A stretch of DNA of 64,000 bases from Tetranychus cinnabarinus (Eukaryota; Arthropoda; Arachnida; Trombidiformes; Tetranychidae). Under the pieces are notes generated by a model. It saw nothing but the letters and a program-made list of their open reading frames with translations, searched no databases and was not told the DNA's origin. The position numbers were made by a program, and so were the translations under genes. Below are positions 59,622 through 64,000 of this stretch, one piece after another. The stretch's first letter is position 1; each line of letters begins with the position of its first letter. The stretch lies in NCBI GenBank assembly GCA_022266195.1, contig WHVY01000005.1, forward strand, positions 6,696,001 through 6,760,000. Reading direction: 5' to 3'.

Positions 59622-60904
59622 CTTTATTTATTAACTTGAATTGTATTCTATTCTTTAAAGTTTCTTGTTGAATTTGGAAGAAATTACTAACCTGAATTTT
59701 ATTCACTTTTTCTGGTAAAAATTTCATTTCGGCACTTACACCTTTCCTTTCAATCATGAGATTACGGATCACAAATTAAGGAACAACATGGGATCTAAAA
59801 TCTTTTTTGAAAATCCAGACTTCTTTTAACAAGCATCACTGTTTATCATCATGTTTTCAGCCTATCATCATGATATCAATAATCTAACCTTATTCATGAT
59901 TCTCATTATCTGATGCCGGTGAAGAATCATTTTGTTTTTTTCACTTTATTTTGCACGAAAAAGGTTGATTCGAGAAAAAAGATTGTAATGAATTGGAATA
60001 AAATTGGAACACAAAATGTATCTGAAAGGTTGTTCAAGTTACCATGATACTAGAATGAAAAATGGACTTGACCAGTAGATAATAGGATGATAAGATGACC
60101 AAGTGTTGAGAAAATAATTGGCTTGAAAGAAGTAACAAGAAGTAGACAAAAAAGAAAGGATAAAAACAAATTCGTAGGAAGAGAAAAAACGACAAAATAT
60201 TATCTTTCTTCGTCTTATTTCTGATAATGATGATGATAACGTTGAAGGGATGTGAAAGAGTAAAGATGATTTAACATTAATGATTATGAACCCAAACTGT
60301 GAAAACCCATAAAATGTGAATCCATCAAGAATGATGGTAAGTCCATCTTTTTTTGTCCATAAAAGACTAACTTTATCCGTTGAATAAAAAAGGCAAAATC
60401 AACATAACCATGTTTGTTCACTAAACCCAACTCTTTATCATGAAAAATCCTCTTGAACGATATTTTATATTCATCTTCTGTCTAATAGGATAAACAAGTT
60501 ATTTTACCATTTTTTTGAAAATTGTCCAACAAATGTTAACATAAATTGATAATAAATTCATACTAATACAAATTGAGATAGTTGACAGTAGATGGTTGTT
60601 CAAAAAAAGTAGACAAAAAAGTAACCAGTAAAGGGATGATAACAAGCAGGGATGGTTCAATGAGTTGATGGGAAGACAGGTTTATCATACAAGACAGAGT
60701 CAACTCTCAGCATGGGCCTAGTCTACTTGCATTGAGTGAAAGTTGAATGAGTTTGTGAGGGAAAAAAATGATGAGCAGATGAAGAAAAAAGATGATGATG
60801 AGGGATGAAGAGAGGAGTAAAAATAGTAAATAGTCACGAACTCAAGTGACTAGAATCAACTAGATCGCATTAAATGAAAAAAAACTATTAGTTTTTTAAT
60901 TTCC
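59622..60904. other. Gene-poor stretch, nothing recognised
   Basis: AT-rich, with GAT/CAT runs and purine tracts; no supported gene or mobile element. Confidence 0.5.
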
Positions 60905-61500
60905 CCTGCTCTCATCATCATACTCATCATGCATGTATTAATGTGTATCAAAATGATAATCAAGACTTAAGGCTAGTTACGCAAGTTTGTAAGTGATCAA
61001 CCTAGAAGAGTCACTGTCTTAGTATCAACATCAACATCAAATGAGGTACATAATGCGATCTGGTTCCCTTCATTTTCTATTCCACTTTGCATTTCAATTT
61101 CCACATCATCAACCAAATCATCATCTCCATTATCGTTTTGATTCCATCTCCACTTTCACCCTAATATGCACCAGCAAGACTGACTAAAGACCATGAATCG
61201 ACTTTTACTTTCTCATAAACAAAATGCCAACCAAGACTTTCCAAGACTGGTTAGGCTTGCATCCGAGCAAGGATACACCTAGAAGAGTCACTTTCCCTGC
61301 ATCAATTTTAACATCAAATGGGCTACATAATGTGATGATGAGCCTCATTCCGTTCATTATTTATTCCCTTTTCATTTCAATTTCCACCATATGAATCATT
61401 ATCACCAAGAACATTATCTTCTTCATTATCATTTTGAATTTTATTTCCATTTCACCGTAATTCATCTACGGTTAAGACTGAATGCAAACCATGAATCGAA
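60905..61500. repeat. Pair of ~270-bp repeats, first locus
   Basis: Units start at 60950 and 61221 (AAAATG(A/C)..., period 271). Each includes CCTAGAAGAGTCACT, ACATCAAATG(A/G)G(G/C)TACATAATG, a TTCATTTC...ATTTCAATTTCCAC block, a (CAT)n block and GACTGA...ACCATGAATCGA. The second unit degenerates near 61500. The same pair, preceded by the same CTGCTCTCATCAT word, recurs at 63357-63770. Confidence 0.65.
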
Positions 61501-63356
61501 AAGGCTAAATATTTGTCGTTGGTCTCTTCACTTATCATTCTGTTGAGTACTTGCAATTTGAGCATTTTTCAATTTCAATCCATTGTTCACTTTTTACTCC
61601 CATCTCAACCATTCTTATCCTCCTACTCTCTTCTTTCCTCCGACAATCTCAGTTATTAAATTGATCTCAAGCGAGATTCTTAACCTTAATATTGAACAAC
61701 CTTAGAAAAGATAAAATCAGCAATCAAACTTGTTCTTTTAAATCCAAGTTAAATTTTGTTTTCTGTTTCCTAATAAAACCGCTGATTGTGATTGTTTCAT
61801 CAATAAATGATTTAACAAAACAAAGGCCAACAATTGAGTTAATCTGAACAATTCTGATATCTTTCTACTTCTTCCTTAATCAATATAATGCTTTTTTTCA
61901 CTCCAAGAAACGAAACTCCCAGAAAAAAATATCTCTAATCACAAATAACAAAATAATGAACAGTTTTTACCAGCAAAAAAAAGCCAAAAAACCAAATATT
62001 CGATGATTTAATAATAATTGGATAAAAAGAAAATTTCCATCTCAAATGAAGTTATCATGTTAGTTAATGAATAATATTTATATGAAGGAACAAAAAGTCT
62101 ATCATTACTGGAAGAGCAATAAAAAAATTTAATAGTTTCTTTTTTTTCAACTTTGCAATAAATGTTATTGATATTTAGTTAAAAGGTATAAAAAAAGGAT
62201 GATAAAGTTGATGATAATGATGATGATGATGAAAGCAGCAACAATTTTATTGTTATTTTATCTTTAAAAGATGATAATAATGACAGGGAATGAATTGGAT
62301 AAGAGCAAAAAGAAGAGTAAGTTTTTTGTTTAACATTTTGCTTTTGCTATTAAAATATAAATATTTCAGTTTCTTTACCTTTTCCAATGATAAATATTTA
62401 ACCTGATAATATTATTTATACATAAATAAAGGTAAAATGAATGATTCTCAATGTTATCATTAGATTCTTGTTTCATCGTCATCATCATTGTCATGATTAT
62501 CATCTTGAATGGATGTTACATGAATGTTAAATGGTAAAAGCAGAAAAGATGAATTGGATTAAATGGAAGGAATGAGGAAAAAAACGGAATTTCATTTTTG
62601 CCTTTCATTCTTTATTCCTTGATTATTAACTTATTAATCAAGATTAATGGAAGTGAAAATAATGATTGCAATTAGTTGATCAGAAAGTGTCTTGAATCGA
62701 TTAAAGCTATAATTAATGTGAATTGATGAGAAAAGATAATCAAGATAATCCATTTGATTATTCACTTGCAAGATATTGATCACAATTGAGATTTTTTCAG
62801 TTCCAAAGGAAAGGGAAAGCAATTAAATGCAAATCAAAAGTAATCAAAAGAAATGAAAAGGTGATCAATTCGTTAATAAGCCTTTTAATCGAGTGATTAA
62901 CTTTTGATTCAAACTCGAAAGATTTTAGGTGAAGAACAGGTTAAAGATAAATTATTTGGAATTTTTTTTTGTTTCGCTTTTCAAGATTTTTTTGTGCTTT
63001 TAGTTTCAACAAATTGTTTGTATTCTGTTAATTAGCTGATTAGATGAGTTTTTTGTCCCCTTGAAGCGCTATCAATGTTTTCAAGGGTTTTAATGAATCG
63101 GAAATGAACAATCGGAAGGAAACATTGAATTAAGTGGATCAACTCAATGTTTCAAAATGGCTCAACAATGAGGCTCAACAAAATGCGCTTTGTGCCAACT
63201 GGAGTTGAGTTTAAGTTAAATGATGAATAAAATGCTATAAAATGCACCAGAACGTGAAATGACCAGATGAAAAACGAAAGATGAAAATGAACCTTTCAAC
63301 TAATCGTTGAATATTCCGTGAAATCGATAGTATAACCGTACAGTCGATACTTTCTT
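61501..63356. other. Gene-poor spacer between the two 270-bp repeat loci
   Basis: No gene recognised; a (GAT)n run lies at about 62211-62231. Confidence 0.5.
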
Positions 63357-63770
63357 CTGCTCTCATCATAACCTTCAGCAAAATGCCAATCAAGACTTGA
63401 GGCTTGAGGTCATGAATGATCAACCTAGAATAGTCACTTTCACAACATCAAATTCAACATTAGATGGGCTACATAAAGTGATCTTCTTTCCTTCATTTAT
63501 TCACTTTACATTTCAATTTCAACCAACCAAGTTACCATTATCATCATCATCAACATTATCGTCTTGATTTTTATCTCCCCTTTCACCCTAACCTTAACTT
63601 TGTTCGCCTAAAACTGACTAAAGAACATGAATCGACTTTTGCTTTCTCATAAAACAAAATGCCAACCAAGACCTGTTAGGCTTGAGATTATGAATTATCA
63701 ACCGGGAAGAGTCCCTTTCCCTGCATCAAGTTCAACATCAAATGGGCTACATAATTACTCACTTATATTG
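63357..63770. repeat. Pair of ~270-bp repeats, second locus
   Basis: Units start at 63380 and 63656 (AAAATGCCAA, period 276) and share the CCTAGAA(G/T)AGTCACT, GATGGGCTACATAA and CATGAATCGACTTTTGCTTTCTCATAAA blocks with the locus at 60905-61500. Short frames here, such as 63627-63857, arise from the repeat. Confidence 0.65.
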
Positions 63771-64000
63771 AGCCAAAACGCAAGTTTCACGAAAATGATT
63801 TTAATAGTGAAAGTCAGCTCAATGAGTGCTAAAAGCTCACTTAAAATCTACTATTAGATCAGGTTGACTTGCAAGGGAAAACATTAGCATTGCCTTACTG
63901 AGACAATCGACTGCTTCATTGTCAATGAATGAATGAAATGAATCAATTGTCGCTCTTTGACTTTAGCTTGACTGTTGGGGTTTAATTCGAAGTGAAACTG

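Noticed and set aside
1..64000. CRISPR arrays, bacterial operons or phage genes
   Set aside because: Introns, TATA boxes and eukaryotic transposons show nuclear animal DNA; no regularly spaced direct repeats with unique spacers were seen.

Overview
The window is AT-rich eukaryotic nuclear DNA. It has spliceosomal introns with GTRAGT-type donors, TATA boxes, AATAAA signals and many (GAT)n/(CAT)n and pyrimidine runs. A short interstitial array of degenerate CCTAA/TTAGG units inside an intron, a Ty1/copia element with an animal initiator-Met-type primer site, and animal protein families (TMEM165/GDT1, Notch-ligand-like, BEN-like) point to an arthropod. I cannot name the species. Most of the 64 kb is gene-poor intergenic sequence in which short open frames are not credible genes.

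Layout. 1-8116: no gene seen; a TA-flanked Tc1/mariner-type MITE (6016-6344) and copies of a dispersed repeat. 8180-11552 (+): a complete five-exon TMEM165/GDT1-type cation/proton antiporter gene. 13489-14439 (-): an intronless gene for a secreted protein with ten mature cysteines, function unknown. 15184-20627: debris of secreted or membrane protein genes, including a signal-peptide exon broken by a stop right after its ATG and a degraded Notch-ligand-like (MNNL-DSL-EGF) pseudogene. 23477-24150: a tandem repeat of about 210 bp. 24150-32919: no gene seen.

32920-39765 is a DNA transposon with CCCGGG-starting imperfect terminal inverted repeats. On the minus strand it carries a single-exon tnp2-like (CACTA/EnSpm-type) transposase. 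Divergent from it, across about 160 bp, are two tandem five-exon genes on the plus strand encoding BEN-like DNA-binding proteins. These two genes keep the same exon phases and one identical exon length (238 nt), so they are duplicates. The upstream copy has a stop codon in its first exon. The 8-mer CATGTATG/CATACATG recurs 17 times in the element and is a candidate binding site for one of its proteins.

39766-54509 is gene-poor with a second dispersed repeat family. 54515-58504 is a copia-type retrotransposon arranged LTR-internal-LTR-internal-LTR with an exact 1850-bp period and one outer 5-bp target duplication (GTTTT). The two internal regions are the same internally deleted gag/RNase H derivative. 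The middle LTR carries a 3'-LTR-type base at one variant site and a 5'-LTR-type base at the other, as expected from unequal LTR-LTR recombination. 59252-59440 is a TATA-driven gene for a small secreted alanine-rich peptide built of 11-residue (33-bp) repeats, whose stop lies inside the third repeat. 60950-63770 holds two separated pairs of ~270-bp repeats; the rest is non-coding as far as I can see.

The strongest candidate for an undescribed system is the 6.8-kb transposon with its divergent transposase and duplicated BEN-like genes.
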